Shown in pieces: positions 47,484 through 60,700 of a stretch of 64,000 nucleotides of DNA. The notes under the pieces were generated by a model that made no database searches, had not been told where the DNA came from, and saw nothing but the letters and a program-made list of their open reading frames with translations. This stretch comes from Malus domestica (lineage: Eukaryota > Streptophyta > Magnoliopsida > Rosales > Rosaceae): contig NC_091673.1 in NCBI RefSeq assembly GCF_042453785.1, forward strand, positions 69,501-133,500, in the 5' to 3' direction. The position numbers and the translations under genes were made by a program. Within the stretch, counting starts at the first letter, position 1. The number at the start of each line of letters is the position of its first letter.

Positions 47484-49365
47484 GTTCAGTCAGTCGAAAT
47501 TCATTGTCAACTTAGACATTTCTTGTTGGAAATGCATACACAAGTATCATGCTTAAGCTTAAAGCTTTACAAGTTACAATGAGAGATTGAGAGGAGACCA
47601 TGTCCATCACCATGCCTGCAGCCCTGAATCTTCGACTTAATCTAGTTTTCCAGTTCACCGGCAAGCAAGCAAAGATTCATCCCGTCGAGTCAACATTGCC
47701 TGTCCATCCCGTAACATATAGAAAGGGGGCCATTGGTCCTTTCCCTTTAAATCTACCGCAATCAACGCCACCTATCTAATCCAGCTCATGTTTCATCATT
47801 CACTTTCTTCTTTTTCACTTTTGATATTTTTTGTTTTTTATAGACAAAAGTTCATCTAAACTACGTGGAACATAGAAAGTTTGAACACGGAACGCAGTGG
47901 GTTGATGAAGAATGCTATATTTTTCAGGACAATCCACAATGTTTTTAACTTTTGATTAGTTCATGATGATATTTTTGAAATACCAATAACATCTCACAAC
48001 GCATTAATTTATAACAACAAGTTCCAACATTTTCTCTAATATTAACATGAATTTTGAATACGATACCTTGAAAAATTGAGAAAGAGAGAGCACACAAGTT
48101 GATAAAAAGGAACAAAATAAGTCAAAATTGAAGAACGATTGTTTGACAAATTGCTCCAAAAGTTCAACAACTCTTTCCAACTAATATTTAACATAATTAC
48201 AACATATATACAATTATACATATCCATGACTAAACTAATAGGGTGTTATCCATATACAATTATATATAAACAATTGCTACCCAAAATAATTGGTCTCATT
48301 AACTGCAAAAATTCTGCAAACGCATTTTCTTACCAAGTTTGACAAGCATCGCATACGGAACCGATAGGCATATTAACACTAGTGTTCCTTGCAAATTAGG
48401 AAACGTGAATAATCATTAGCAATCAACAGTTAAGCAAGCCTCAGGAGTTAATCTAATTATCTTCTTTTTAATTATTATCATCATCATCAGTAGTCAGAAC
48501 CTTTTTATTTTCTAATTAATTTTGATTTATGTTGATATATTCAAGACTGTCATTGTCATACTATTTAATTAAAAGAGAGATTCTACCGTTAGAAATGTTT
48601 TGCAATTGAGTGGTTAATTTCTTTTTCCAGCTTAGTTGGCAATTATTAATTGAGATTTGATATTGAAAGAAAACCTGATCGATCAACCCTAATCTTGTAA
48701 TGCATTCAAGTACAAGTAGGGTAGCACAGACTTTGAAAGCGTTACAAGAAAAATAGGGTTCTCTCTTTCAAAATGGCATAAATAATAATAATAATGCAAC
48801 ACACGTATTCTTTGTATTTAAAAAGAAAAATAGATAATATGCTACGTTAATGTTGTGTTATCGAGTGAGTCATACAGTTTTAAAACAAAAATACATGTGT
48901 TGCATAATTATTGGCTCGTGTGATTGGGTCTGAGAACTTAGTGATGTTCAAGGAGTTCACACTTGACACCGATTAATTACAAATGGAGTGGAATGAAAGG
49001 AGGGCGGAGAAATGATAGGCCTTTTGTTTGGCACAAGAAAAGATTGTGCAAGCGTTGAGTGTTGACAGGTGAAACCTGTGGATGGCAACGGCTACGAGCG
49101 TTGCGTTGCGAAATATAAGGGGTTAATTTTATTTTTCTTTTTGAATATAGGGGTTAATTTTTAAAAGTAAAAAAGTAGGGTTGATTTGGCTGCGGAATTT
49201 GAATCTAGTGCGCTCCAACGTTCAAACTGGAGGAGGATCCTCGTGATCATCAAACGGTCAGAATTTTATTTATTTTTACAAATTACATTACATGTGAGGA
49301 AGCGAGAGACAAGTTCCATTTACTCCCCCGAGAGCCGACCTCACCTCTTTGCTTTTGTTCTGGTT
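47484..49365. other. Intergenic, AT-rich, no gene seen
   Basis: Low-complexity AT DNA. Nothing codes convincingly on either strand. Confidence 0.45.
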
Positions 49366-49367
49366 AC

Positions 49368-49375
49368 TATAAATA
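49368..49375 (+). promoter_or_regulatory. Probable TATA box of the LRR gene
   Basis: TATAAATA, 423 bp before the start codon. It would give a leader of nearly 400 nt that includes a (CT)n run at 49446-49469 and a (CCT)n run. Confidence 0.5.
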
Positions 49376-49742
49376 AGAGACGCAGACACTTGAGAGTTTC
49401 AGACACGTCTCCTCCTCCTCCTCCAAACCACATTATTACATGCCTATTCTCTCTCTCTCTCTCTCTCTCAGTCTTCAGACACACACACTTACGCTTTTTT
49501 TAATTCCATCTTTTTCATCATTCATCCTAGCTAGCTATTAAGTATTAATTAATCAAATACTTGCTGTCTAAGTGTCTACGGCAAGCAAGGCAAAAGTCCT
49601 CCACCCTCCTCGCCTCTCCTGCTGCTGCTTCCTTTCCAGCTTCCACTTTTTTTCTTTTAAGTACATATATCATATCCCCACCCACCTTCACTGGAAAATA
49701 GTTACGGTGTTTGTTTTCTGATGCTCTGACTACTGACTGGGA

Positions 49743-49784
49743 CCTCCTCCTCCTCCTCCTCCTCCTCCTCCTCCTCCTCCTCCT
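49743..49784. repeat. (CCT)14 microsatellite just before the LRR start codon
   Basis: Uninterrupted trinucleotide run ending 6 bp before the ATG at 49791. On the opposite strand it creates a spurious poly-Gly frame. Confidence 0.95.
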
Positions 49785-49790
49785 ACCAAA

Positions 49791-51635
49791 ATGAGAATGC
49801 CTGTCCTCCTTCTCACATGGACATGCCGATGGACATGGGCTTGTATTTCCAATTCCAACCTGTTATTGCTCATGTTTTTGTCGATCCTGCTGTGTTCTAC
49901 ATCCTCAGCGTCGTCGTCATCCCCGGCTGTTTGCTCAGAAGCAGATAGAGCCTCCCTTCTCAGCTTCAAATCCAGAATCTTCAAGGACACTACACAAATG
50001 CTGTCTTCATGGACGGGCAGAGACTGCTGCGCCGGAGGCTGGGAAGGTGTTGAGTGCAACCCAGCTGGCAGGGTTACTGTCTTGCAGTTGCAGCGCCCAG
50101 CCTCTGGACCTGAGTACATGAAGGGCACCCTCTCCCCTTCCCTTGCCAACTTGAATTTCTTGGAGGTACTCGTTATCAGTGGCCTGAAACTAATTACAGG
50201 TCCAATTCCTCAGAGCTTCTCCAATCTCATCCACCTCACCCAACTCGCCCTCGAAGACAACTCCCTCGCCGGCCCCATTCCTTTCGATTTAGGCCGTCTC
50301 TCCTCCCTCCAGAGCCTCTCCCTCAGCGGCAACCGTTTCAGCGGCCACATTCCCCCAAGCCTAGGCCAACTCCCCCATCTTGTCCAACTAGGTTTAGCCA
50401 GAAACTCCCTCACAGGTCCTATCCCACCCACTTTTCTAAATTTCCATGCTTTGCAGTACCTTGATCTCAGCTTCAATGCCTTGTCCGGCCCCATTCCAGA
50501 TTTCGTAGGTCGCCAGTTACAAAACCTTACTTACATTGACCTCTCCAATAACCAGTTATCTGGTCAGATGCCCATTTCCCTCTTCAGCTTGTCCAAGCTT
50601 TTGGACCTGTCCTTGAACCACAACCAACTGACTGGCATCATCCCTGTTCAGGTTGCCGGACTCAAATCCCTCACCACTCTTTCGTTGAGCGCCAATCGAC
50701 TTACAGGATGTATTCCGGGATCCATTTCAACATTACACAACCTTTGGTACCTCAATTTATCCGGGAACGGGTTTTCGGATCCTCTCCCTCAGACCCTTGC
50801 CAGGGGCGTTCCTTCTCTCTTGTCCATAGACTTGTCTTACAACAATCTCAGTTTAGAGAGCGTTCCATATTGGATCACAAGCAGACAACTCAGAGATGTT
50901 CATCTTGCTGGCTGTCAATTGAGAGGAACCCTCCCAACCTTTACAATGCCTGATTCTTTGACCTCCATCGACCTCTCTCACAATCAATTTACCGGTGGTA
51001 TTTCAAAGCTCCTCACCAACGTGACAAGCTTGCAAAGCCTCAATCTCTCCAACAACCAATTGAAGTCTGATCTTTCAGAACTCAAATTGCCTGACACGAT
51101 TTCTTCTGTTGACATGCACTCAAATCAGCTCGCAGGATCTCTCTCAAGAATCTTAAACGATAGGACAAGCAGCTTTTTGGAGGTTTTGGATGTCTCACAC
51201 AATCAAATTTCAGGTGGAATTCCAGAGTTGAAGGAAGGCCTGAGGCTCAAATTGCTCAACTTGGGAAGCAACAAAATTTCCGGGCACATCCCCAACTCAG
51301 TTTCAAACCTGACCCAACTTGAAAGGTTTGATATATCAAGGAACCAGATGACAGGCACCATCCCTACAAGTTTGGGGTTGGTCGTGAAACTGAAATGGCT
51401 CGATGTGTCCATCAATGGGCTCACAGGAAGGATTCCAAATAGCCTGTTAGGGATTGAAGGGCTCAGACACGCAAGCTTCAGGGCAAACAGGTTATGCGGA
51501 GAGATCCCACAAGGGAGACCATTCAACATTTTCCCTGCAGCTGCTTATCTGCACAATTTGTGCTTATGTGGCAAGCCAATGCCACCTTGCAGGGGTAGTG
51601 GAAAGAAACAAGAAGCAAATATGATGAGCCAGTAA
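49791..51635 (+). CDS. Secreted leucine-rich-repeat protein (DRT100/PGIP-like), 614 aa
   Basis: Intronless. A hydrophobic leader (about 22-45: LLLLMFLSILLCST) is followed by an LRRNT cap, CSEADRASLLSFKSRIF with WTGRDCCAGGWEGVEC, and then by about 17-18 plant-type repeats (consensus LxxLxLxxNxLxGxIPxxL), for example LSGNRFSGHIPPSLGQL. The end has a capping pattern (LCGEIPQGRPFN, CLCGKPMPPC) as in receptor-like proteins. The last residues, GSGKKQEANMMSQ, are hydrophilic with no membrane span or kinase, so it is likely secreted or apoplastic; many such proteins act in ligand binding or as polygalacturonase inhibitors, but the target here is unknown. A Met at 49869 would give a shorter, more classical signal peptide; the first Met is assumed. 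Confidence 0.88.
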   Translation: MRMPVLLLTWTCRWTWACISNSNLLLLMFLSILLCSTSSASSSSPAVCSEADRASLLSFKSRIFKDTTQMLSSWTGRDCCAGGWEGVECNPAGRVTVLQLQRPASGPEYMKGTLSPSLANLNFLEVLVISGLKLITGPIPQSFSNLIHLTQLALEDNSLAGPIPFDLGRLSSLQSLSLSGNRFSGHIPPSLGQLPHLVQLGLARNSLTGPIPPTFLNFHALQYLDLSFNALSGPIPDFVGRQLQNLTYIDLSNNQLSGQMPISLFSLSKLLDLSLNHNQLTGIIPVQVAGLKSLTTLSLSANRLTGCIPGSISTLHNLWYLNLSGNGFSDPLPQTLARGVPSLLSIDLSYNNLSLESVPYWITSRQLRDVHLAGCQLRGTLPTFTMPDSLTSIDLSHNQFTGGISKLLTNVTSLQSLNLSNNQLKSDLSELKLPDTISSVDMHSNQLAGSLSRILNDRTSSFLEVLDVSHNQISGGIPELKEGLRLKLLNLGSNKISGHIPNSVSNLTQLERFDISRNQMTGTIPTSLGLVVKLKWLDVSINGLTGRIPNSLLGIEGLRHASFRANRLCGEIPQGRPFNIFPAAAYLHNLCLCGKPMPPCRGSGKKQEANMMSQ

Positions 51636-52307
51636 GATGCTGACTCAGACTCGAGAAAATATGAGCATTTTCGTTGAGATTACATGTCATATAGGAAACA
51701 GCAAATAGGACATCTCCTGCAAGAGCCAAGATCCAAGAAAGATAGTCACTTATTATCTATTTATTATAATCACTTTCAAATTAAGAAACCTTGTCTATTT
51801 ACATACCGAGGAGAGAATGCATGTTCTTTCCTTCCTTAAGCTTATGCTCAAACATTCAAATTCCAGAGCACATTGTGTCGTAATCATTTGCTTCAAAAAG
51901 TGCCCCGCAAAGGAAACAAGAATTGAGACCCATCAACACATAAATAAACTCAGATGGATTGCAGATTAAAAAATAGAATGAATCAACCCAATTTTTCAAT
52001 GTAAGTAGGCAATTTATGTTTCAACATACACCAACCAATTAAAACACAAAAACACATGGAATTGAAATGCTCAACTACTAAATTTGCATTCACAAGTCTA
52101 CCGAAAGAAAAAAGGATGCTTGGGAATCATTCAAGAAGATACATATCATAACCAGTTTCAGAAAAGCCATAGATAGCTCAGAAACAAACAGCCTCAGAAT
52201 TTACAAGAATCCAGAAACATGCATTAGACTCAATCCCTCCAAAGAGAGGAACATGAAACTTTATATGAAAAGATTTGTGAAGCTATCCTAATACTAATAC
52301 GCTAGTA
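51636..52307. other. Convergent 3' region between LRR and HMGB genes
   Basis: Holds the 3' untranslated parts of both genes; nothing else seen. Confidence 0.5.
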
Positions 52308-53932
52308 CTACTCATCAACATCGGCTATTTCTTCCTCCCCTTCCTTCTCTGAAGCTTCTTTCTCCAAAACCCCTTCCGGTGTTTCACCCTGAATTTCCAC
52401 ACAGAAAAAAACCAGAATTTAATAAGAACTACAATAATAATACTAACACATTCAACAAGTAAGCTGAATAAGTCTTACATCCCTAGCTTCTGCAATGTCA
52501 CTCTCCAGTGCTATTTTGTACTCTTCTTTAAGCTCAGCAGCTTTATCCACGTAGGGCTTCTTCTCCTAAACACATTTTACATCAGAAACAAGAAGAAAAC
52601 AGGATCAGACAAAGTCTAACGACCATTTCCTGTCCACGTGATAAGATTGAAGGTAACAAATCAAGACCAAAACCATACACAAAAGAATACAGAATGAATA
52701 CAAATACAAACCTCATCAGTCATAGACTTCCACTTCTCACCACCCTCCTTTGCAACCTGAAACTCCAGTTTAAAGTTACAACATTAGAGGTCACCCAGGC
52801 TCATCAAACCGTAGCATATTGTACAGTAACGGAGTGCTGAAGTTGATAACAACAAATACCATCTTAACGCCTTTGGAATCAGGATTAGCTTCCTTGTAGG
52901 ATTTCCTGAAATCATCCCTGCAGCATACAAAATCCACAATTGACCTCAAACAGCATCTCATACAAAACAGACATCATTCAAATACACAGCAGATAATGTA
53001 GTTGTAAATCATTGATAATACATAAGAGAAACAGAAACAGCAGGTGAGAGGAGATTTACATGAAGAGGAAGAAGGCGGTGAGAGGGCGCTTGGGTGCATT
53101 TGGATCTTTGTCCTTCTTGGCTCTCTTTGACGTCTTTGGTTGTGAAGTGGTGGTGGTGGACCTCTTTCTGCAAATAAATACCAAATTGAAAAAAGAAAGA
53201 AAGATAGATAGATAGACACATAAATCACACGAGATTGACAAATAACAGACAGAGAATGAGAAGTAATTACCTGTCAGCGGGAAGCTTCCTTTTCACTTCA
53301 GGGGGCTTTTCCACAACTTGAGCCTCTGGAAATTCATCCCAATTCCCAAACAAAGGAAATCAGATATGGTAGTCTCACTTGTCAAAAAGTAAAACAGAAA
53401 TTACACAAAATAAACAAGGCAAAAAAAAGGAAAGAAAAACAAACGTAACGCACTGAGGTTGAGCTTGATTTTGGCATCGAGGCTACAACTGTGCATGCTG
53501 ATGAGTGCCACCGGCACGTCCTTGTTGCACTCCTCGCTGCAAATTATCACCCACATTTAACTCAATTAATCACACTAACACAACACACCTCATATACTAA
53601 TGGATGGATCTGATCTGATTAACAATAACAAAATTTACAACCCAAGCAAAAAGTCATCCAAACAGTAACACCATGTATTTCTGGGTTTTCCTCTGATTAA
53701 TTTTTGTGTTGATTAATTGAATTGAATGGCCCTAAACCCTGAAGAATATAGTAGAGGAAAAAAGAAAAACAAGTGTTGGGGTTTAGGGTAGCAACCATCG
53801 GGCAAAGGCACTGCCATCTTTGCCGCGAACGAGAGAAGGTGGTACGGTTGACAGGGAGTTCTCCCCGGTCTCAGTGGCCTCCACTCTCCTCCTTGCCTTG
53901 GTTGGGTTCGATTTCATTGACCCTCCTCCCAT
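52308..53932 (-). CDS. HMGB6: HMG-box chromatin protein, HMGB6-like, 217 aa
   Basis: Eight exons in frame: 53796-53932, 53454-53536, 53271-53325, 53060-53167, 52860-52917, 52712-52756, 52479-52565 and 52308-52388. HMGB proteins bend DNA and loosen chromatin in the nucleus. The HMG box runs from about 114 to 181: DPNAPKRPLTAFFLFMDDFR, EANPDSKGVKMVAKEGGEKW, KPYVDKAAELKEEYKIAL. A basic region precedes it (KTSKRAKKDKD) and an acidic tail follows (EKEGEEEIADVDE). Near the N-terminus CEECNKDVPVALISMHSC (46-63) gives a CxxC-x11-HxC pattern like a small zinc site; with SLDAKIKLNL it marks the Arabidopsis HMGB6 branch. The tail is shorter than I recall for AtHMGB6. It is divergent from the CHR28-like gene, about 850 bp from its first transcribed bases. 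Confidence 0.92.
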
Positions 53933-54780
53933 TTCTCTCCTCCTCCTCCTTCTTCTTCTTCTATCAAAATAATGAAATTATGGAATTGAACGGAACCCTA
54001 CGCATTGCAAGCAAACGAATAATAATATATACACTTACGTAATGATGTTTGAGTTTGAAATTTGACGAAAACACAAGAGGGAAAATTGGTTGCCGCCTAA
54101 ACCATTTTAGAATCCCCCGCCCGCCAGATTTATTTCTTTATCATCCATTATTCCTGTAACTTTCCCCAAATTTTGACGGTTTAGATTTAACGTCTCTTGT
54201 GCTCTCTAATTGGCCTGGGTTACCTCAGTCTGAGATCCATTAGTGGGCTTAGATCTTTTCTCGAACTCCCCTTTCTACTGGGCTCATCATTTGTCCCGCA
54301 GTTAAGCCTGACCGCCCAAACGGAGGATGAGTCCAAGGGGGCTGGCCTGGGCCTCTTGATTGACCAAGGTCTGGCCCAATGTTTAGTGTGTTAGTCTAGC
54401 TGTGGATCAGTGTCTTTCCTTGTACAGTTGTACACTTGTACTTGTCCAATCTCCAACCGAACTCTCTCGTACTCGTACGAGGGAGAAGAAGAAGAAGTCG
54501 ACGACATGCCCCACTTATAAATCCAAGTCCGATTCTGTTTTTGAAAAAAATTATTATTCATCTCAATGAAATATACCATAGCGCCTTATTTCCTAGTCTT
54601 TTTAAAATTAGTCAAACAAATTGAGACGTTACAAGGATACAATACTAATTATTTACTCTTTTTCCCACCGTAAATGAATTAGTTTTATAAAGGGGTTTTT
54701 TCCATTAGTTATATTTATTAATTTCCTTCTTTTATTTTTTATTTTTATTTTTTAATTTTCGGAGGTGATACTCGCGTAAT
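53933..54780. promoter_or_regulatory. Shared upstream region of HMGB6 and CHR28-like genes
   Basis: Divergent spacer with pyrimidine-rich stretches near 53937-53960 and GC-rich 'ccccgcccgcc' at about 54113. A bidirectional promoter is possible; nothing shows it directly. Confidence 0.4.
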
Positions 54781-57700
54781 TCAAGATCTCTTCCATTGTC
54801 AATTGTTCCAAACCCAACCGTACTCTCTCTCTCTCCGCCTATCGTCTTCTCCCCTCGCCTGCACTGCAAACCCTATGAACTAGTGCTGGACAAGGCCAAT
54901 GACAATCGGCCATTACAGCTTTGCAGGTACGATTTCTCCTTTTTCCTCTGCATTTTAATGGGTAAAGCTTTTAACTTGATGACGAATTGATCCAGTGGCG
55001 CTACCACCCACTGCATGTTTCATCTTTGCAATTCATCCTTTTCTTCTGGGTTTAACTTATATATTCTTGTTCGCTACCTTTCGACTCCCCCAAATTTGTT
55101 CCAGTCGTTCAATTTTTCAATGGTTTCTAGGGAGATTTTTTTATTTATTTTTAAAATCTGGTGTGAATTTTGTAAGCAAAATCCTAGTTGGAGACGAGAG
55201 GGTCAAGTTAATCAGGTCTTTGCGAATTCTGATGATACGATTTCAAAGTTTTATGCTTTTGAGATTAGATTTACTAGCAACATCAGGTTTCACTAGAAAA
55301 GCTTTAGCCTTTTGATTTAGATTTACTAGCAACATCAGGGTTCATTAGTAAGCAAGCAGTCTACCACCAGGTTTCACTAGAAAGGCTTTAGCCTTTTGAT
55401 TTAGATTTACTAGCAACATCAGGGTTCATTAGTAAGCAAGCAGTCTACCACCCCTTTTGATGAGTTCCTCCTGCTTGGAAACTTGAGGCCGAGATAATGC
55501 AGAAAATTTTACACATATATATTATGATGGTCAATCAAATGATCAGTTAAAACTTATATCTGATTATCAAGGCAGTACTTTGGTATACCCATATGAAGTC
55601 AAGTGATAATGCAGCTTCCTCAGACCCTCACTGACATTGTGTCTATTAACACATGCTTTTGGTAATTGGTATACACGTGTTTGTAGGAGAGGATTCCTAA
55701 GGCTTTGCATGTGTATTACTTATGCTGTTAGCAAAGACCTGCTTCTGGGAATTGATACCAAAAGCTGTTGGATGAGTGCAGTCCTATGTAATGCAGGCTT
55801 ATGAAGCTTCCTTTTTGCCTTTTTTTTTGTACACTTCAAAATAATCTGCTCAACTTATTAATCTTCTGTTTTTTTAGGAAGGGGGGATGCACTTTTCTTA
55901 GATGTTTGGTCATGCGGATCATCTTTATGACTTCTTTGATTCAACTTGGAGATATTGCTCTTTTTTAAGTGGATGGATTGGCAGTTTAATCTCAAAAAAC
56001 TGCACGGATGTGGTGAGTTATTTTAATTTTTAGTAAAACCTGTTGCTTCTCTATTTATATTGCTGCACCAAGAGATTTAAAAGATACCTCGCAATTTCAG
56101 ATTGGCTTACCTGCAAGGAACTCACTTTCTAAGTTGGTTAAAGAAAGGGAAACTCAATTCTCAACCTTCATGGCTCAAAGGGAATTTATAGATATTAGTT
56201 CATCGGATAGTGATTTAGAGATAGAAGAAAGGGAATATGGCAACAGCAGAGTTCTTCCAAGCTCGCTATCTGGACCTGGCTCAAATCCAAGGAGTAGAGG
56301 TTAGATTGGGTTTTGTATTTTAATGCCCCCCCCCCCACCCCCCAAAATGTTTAGAATAAGTTGTATATATTATTAATTACACGACAATCGGTGGAATTTG
56401 CAGATTATTCTGGGCAGTTTAGAAAGGTGCCTTCTCCTAGAAGAGCATATGCTTCTAATGGCAACTCTCCTAATGTTAATCAGCACACACAGGTGAAACA
56501 GAATTTTAATCCCAGTTCAAGTGATGATATAAGAACCTCAAATCGACATGCTGCTCGAGCACATAATGATAATGTGGAACGGCCTCAGAGTAATCATTCG
56601 CAAAGTTCTAATATTTCTCTTAAGGACTATGAGGCTCAGAAGAGGACCCTTCCACAATCTATGCAGCTATCGGGACCGAGTACTTACACAAGCAATGGCA
56701 AGGGCCTTATGAGAGACTATTCTAGTAGGGGCTATGACACCGAATTTAATAGGTCTGAAAGCAGTGGGAGTAGGGGCCAGCCTCCCTCTTTCATGCATGG
56801 AAAGTCATTTTCCGCTTCACAGTTTGCGAGTTCAAGTGACCCTGCATACCATTCTGGGACAGGTGACGAAAGGGTTGCTGGCAGTGATGAGAGACTGATA
56901 TATCAAGCAGCATTAGAGGTACTTCCGCACTCAGTTCTAACATTCTTCCATTGCTATTGTTGGTGCAGTAAGCAGTTTATTCTTGATTTCTTTGTGAGGT
57001 TCAGCAAAACAAAAATTATCAGGGATTGAATTTTTGCGAAGAGACCTTAACACGTTCAGAAACCCAAAAGGGGTGGCCAGCCACGTATATAGTGCAAAAT
57101 GAAATTGTTCAGTAGTCTTATGGTAATAAAGAATTAATTTTTCAAGGTACGAATCTTTGGGGCCAAAACCAGTTTGAAAGGGAACATAAATGTGTCCCTT
57201 TCTCATGTTGTGCTAGTAATAAAAATTATCTGTAGTCGTCTTTCCTTCCATTTTCTCCTTGATGGTGCTACTATCAATTCATTTGGTTGCATTAGTTTTT
57301 TCTTTAACCCTTGTTTCATTTCATTTTCCAATCACTTTTTTTTTTGTCAGGCTCCACGTTCTTGCTTACTTAAACTCGTTATCTTGTAATTGGATACTAT
57401 TTTTTTTAATCTTTATCATCAAGTTTAGCAGAGTTGTTGTAACAATACAGAGAGATGGTGGGTTTATGCTATTTCTTAAAGTTGTTGAGGAATTTATGGG
57501 TAAGACAGATCTCATAATTGTGAGGTCGAGGCCATAATAGTAGGTAACAGAAAGGTGATTGTACCAGGGTGTAGCAATTGAAAATCTGAACAGGATTGGT
57601 CCTAGATATGGTTGTCTTAGTTGCATAACAAGGAATCCACTTTAAAGGAAGTTTGGTTCTTGCAGGATCTCAATCAACCAAAAGTTGAAGCTACTTTACC

Positions 57701-60700
57701 TGATGGTCTTCTGTCGGTCCCTCTTCTACGACATCAGGTTTTTCTCTCTTTTTATAATAATTGGTTTCACCATTCTCTTGAATTCATCATTTTCATGAAC
57801 TCAAGTAAGTTTACGCCCACAGAAAATTGCTCTGGCATGGATGCTTCAAAAGGAAACTAGAAGTCTGCATTGTCTGGGTGGAATCTTAGCAGATGATCAG
57901 GTTATTCAATAATAATCGTCTGACCTCTAAATCTAAGCTTAATCCTTTCTACTTGACTAAAGGTTTCATATATATGCCCTATTTAGATTCATAATGCTTT
58001 TGTCTTACAGGGCCTTGGTAAGACCATTTCAATGATTGCCCTTATACAAATGCAGAAGTATTTGGATTCAAAGTCAAAATCTAGAGATTTAGGCAATCAG
58101 AAAACTGAGGCTTTAAATTTGGATGACGATGAGGACAATCCCAACGGTGGTTTGGATAAATTGAATAAAACTGAGGCACCTGATCATCTTCGATCAACTC
58201 CAGAAGTTAGTACATCTTCACGATCAATCAGAAAGCAGAGGCCAGCAGCGGGTACATTGGTTGTGTGTCCAGCAAGTGTTCTTCGACAGTGGGCTAGGGA
58301 GCTGGATGAAAAGGTTGTAGAGGAAGCAAAGCTGCGTGTTATTATTTATCACGGAGGCAGCCGGACGAAGGTTCCTGAAGAACTGGCTAGCTATGATGTG
58401 GTTCTCACAACATATGCTATTGTAACCAATGAAGTCCCAAAACAACCTTTAGTTGATGATGATGAACCTGATGAGAAAATGGAGGAAACTTATGGAATAC
58501 ATTCTGATTTTTCAAGTAATAAGAAGAGAAAAAAGGCTTCGATTATTAATAAGAAGGGAAAGAGGGGCAAAAAGGGAATTGATAGTTCCTCTATTGATTG
58601 TGGTTCTGGGGCACTTGCAAAAGTGGGTTGGTTTAGGGTGATACTAGATGAAGCTCAGACGATTAAGAATCACAGAACTCAAGTGGCTAGAGCGTGTTGT
58701 AGCCTTCGAGCAAAAAGAAGGTGGTGTTTGTCTGGTACTCCTATACAAAATACAATTGATGACTTATACAGTTACTTCAGATTTCTTAGATATGACCCCT
58801 ATGCTGTATATAAGTCATTTTACAGTACCATTAAGGTTCCAATATCAAGAAACTCAATCCAAGGTTACAAGAAGCTCCAGGCAGTTCTGAGGGCTATAAT
58901 GTTGCGTCGAACAAAAGGTGAATATATTGTTCCGGTTATTTGATTTGCGTGATAGTTGGTAGTTGTTTATATTTGTGCACTTTCCCGTTTCAAAAAAAAT
59001 ATTTGTGCACTTTTACTAATCCATTAGGTTTGATGCCTTACACATGAGGCTTTACTTTCTCATGTTGAACTAGGTAACCACTTTCTGCGAGTTTCAGAAT
59101 TCCATGTTGAGAAAGGGAATATTTTCTGGTTGAGAAATAATGGCAAAAATAGTATGGTCTTAAGCCATGCTTTGTAATTTGTACTTGCTTAAAACACTGT
59201 CAGAAACTTGGAAGAACTCATTTCTCACATTTGCTCCTCATAAAAGAAGTGAAAATGTACACTGAAAGCATGAAGCAAAATCTCTTCTTTCATTTTTCAG
59301 TTGTTTCAGCTGTGTGCCCAATTACGTTATTGTATTTTGTTGTTTATTTTTGGATGAAATTATTCGCAACTAGTTATAATTTACTACTGTGCATTTCTGT
59401 TCAAGTTTATTTTGTGGTGTGGTTGTTGATCTGATAAATATATTCTACTTCTTTACATATTGTTTGGACAAACATGTTATTAAAAATTGTTTGTCACTGT
59501 GTATGTAGGTTATTAATAGGGGTGTGATATCCACACACCCCATTTTACTTCTCACACACCTTTTTAATTTTCGGCTGTCGGATCAGATGAATTGAAGATC
59601 AACAGACAAAAATTATCAAGGGTGTGTGAGAAGTAAAATGGGGTGTGTGGATAGCACATCCCTATTAATAAAGTCTGTTATTGTTCCGATGCTGTGAACT
59701 AATGTGGTTGTTTTTTACACCTTGGACTAATTTTGACTTAAACTCATTGGTGCTTATCATAATTGGTTACTTTATGTAGGAACATTGATCGATGGGCAAC
59801 CTATAATTGAATTACCACCAAAAACAATAAACTTGAGTAAAGTGGAGTTCTCGCCTGAGGAGCGGGCCTTTTATACCAAGCTAGAAGCCGATTCACGCAC
59901 TAAGTTCAAGGTGCTTTCCCCTTCAATTTATTTATTCTACTTGAGACATCTGATATTTCTTGAGTAATCTGAGATGTAAGTGACAAATGCTGCTAGTGGA
60001 TTTATTAATGGGAAAATAGATCAGTGCTGTTCTAATGGGCCCCGTACATGCTACTTTGTTGCATTTTTTGAGGTACTTTATATTTATTGCAACCTGGTCC
60101 AGGTTGAAATTTCATGCTATAATAAATATACAACCCGCAGTTTGTGGAAACCTGCAGTTTTGAGGAAGATTCGTTTGTGATCTCGTGAAGATTTAATTTG
60201 GGTTTATAGATATTCGTGTGCTGATTTGTATTGTGTCTTGCAGGCATATGCCGCTGCTGGCACAGTAAATCAAAATTATGCAAATATTCTTTTGATGCTT
60301 TTGCGCCTCCGGCAAGCTTGTGACCACCCTCAGCTTGTTAAAGCGTATGACTCAGACTGTGTTGGGAAAGATTCTGTGCAAATGGCAAGGCGACTCCCAA
60401 AGGATATGATATCCCATCTTTTGCATCTTCTGGAAACTTCATTGGCTATTTGTCGTGTATGCAAAGTGAGCTTTCTTGAAACCCTTCCAAACATATTTCC
60501 TTTGTAGCTTATAAGGGCCTGTAAATCTTTGTAGACTTGAAAATTCTATTAAGTTAATACGAAAACAACTGTTCTGGAAACTGGTCAGGTACATCATGCA
60601 CACGTGGAAGGCTGTGATGACTGCCTGTTCCATTGTTAAATGCAGAGTGTGGCAACTCTTTGCACTTCCTGCTTAGGATAGTTCCTTCCTCCAAAACTTT

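Noticed and set aside
49730-50149. Minus-strand ORF of 139 aa with poly-Gly end
   Set aside because: Shadow of the LRR coding frame and the (CCT)n run.
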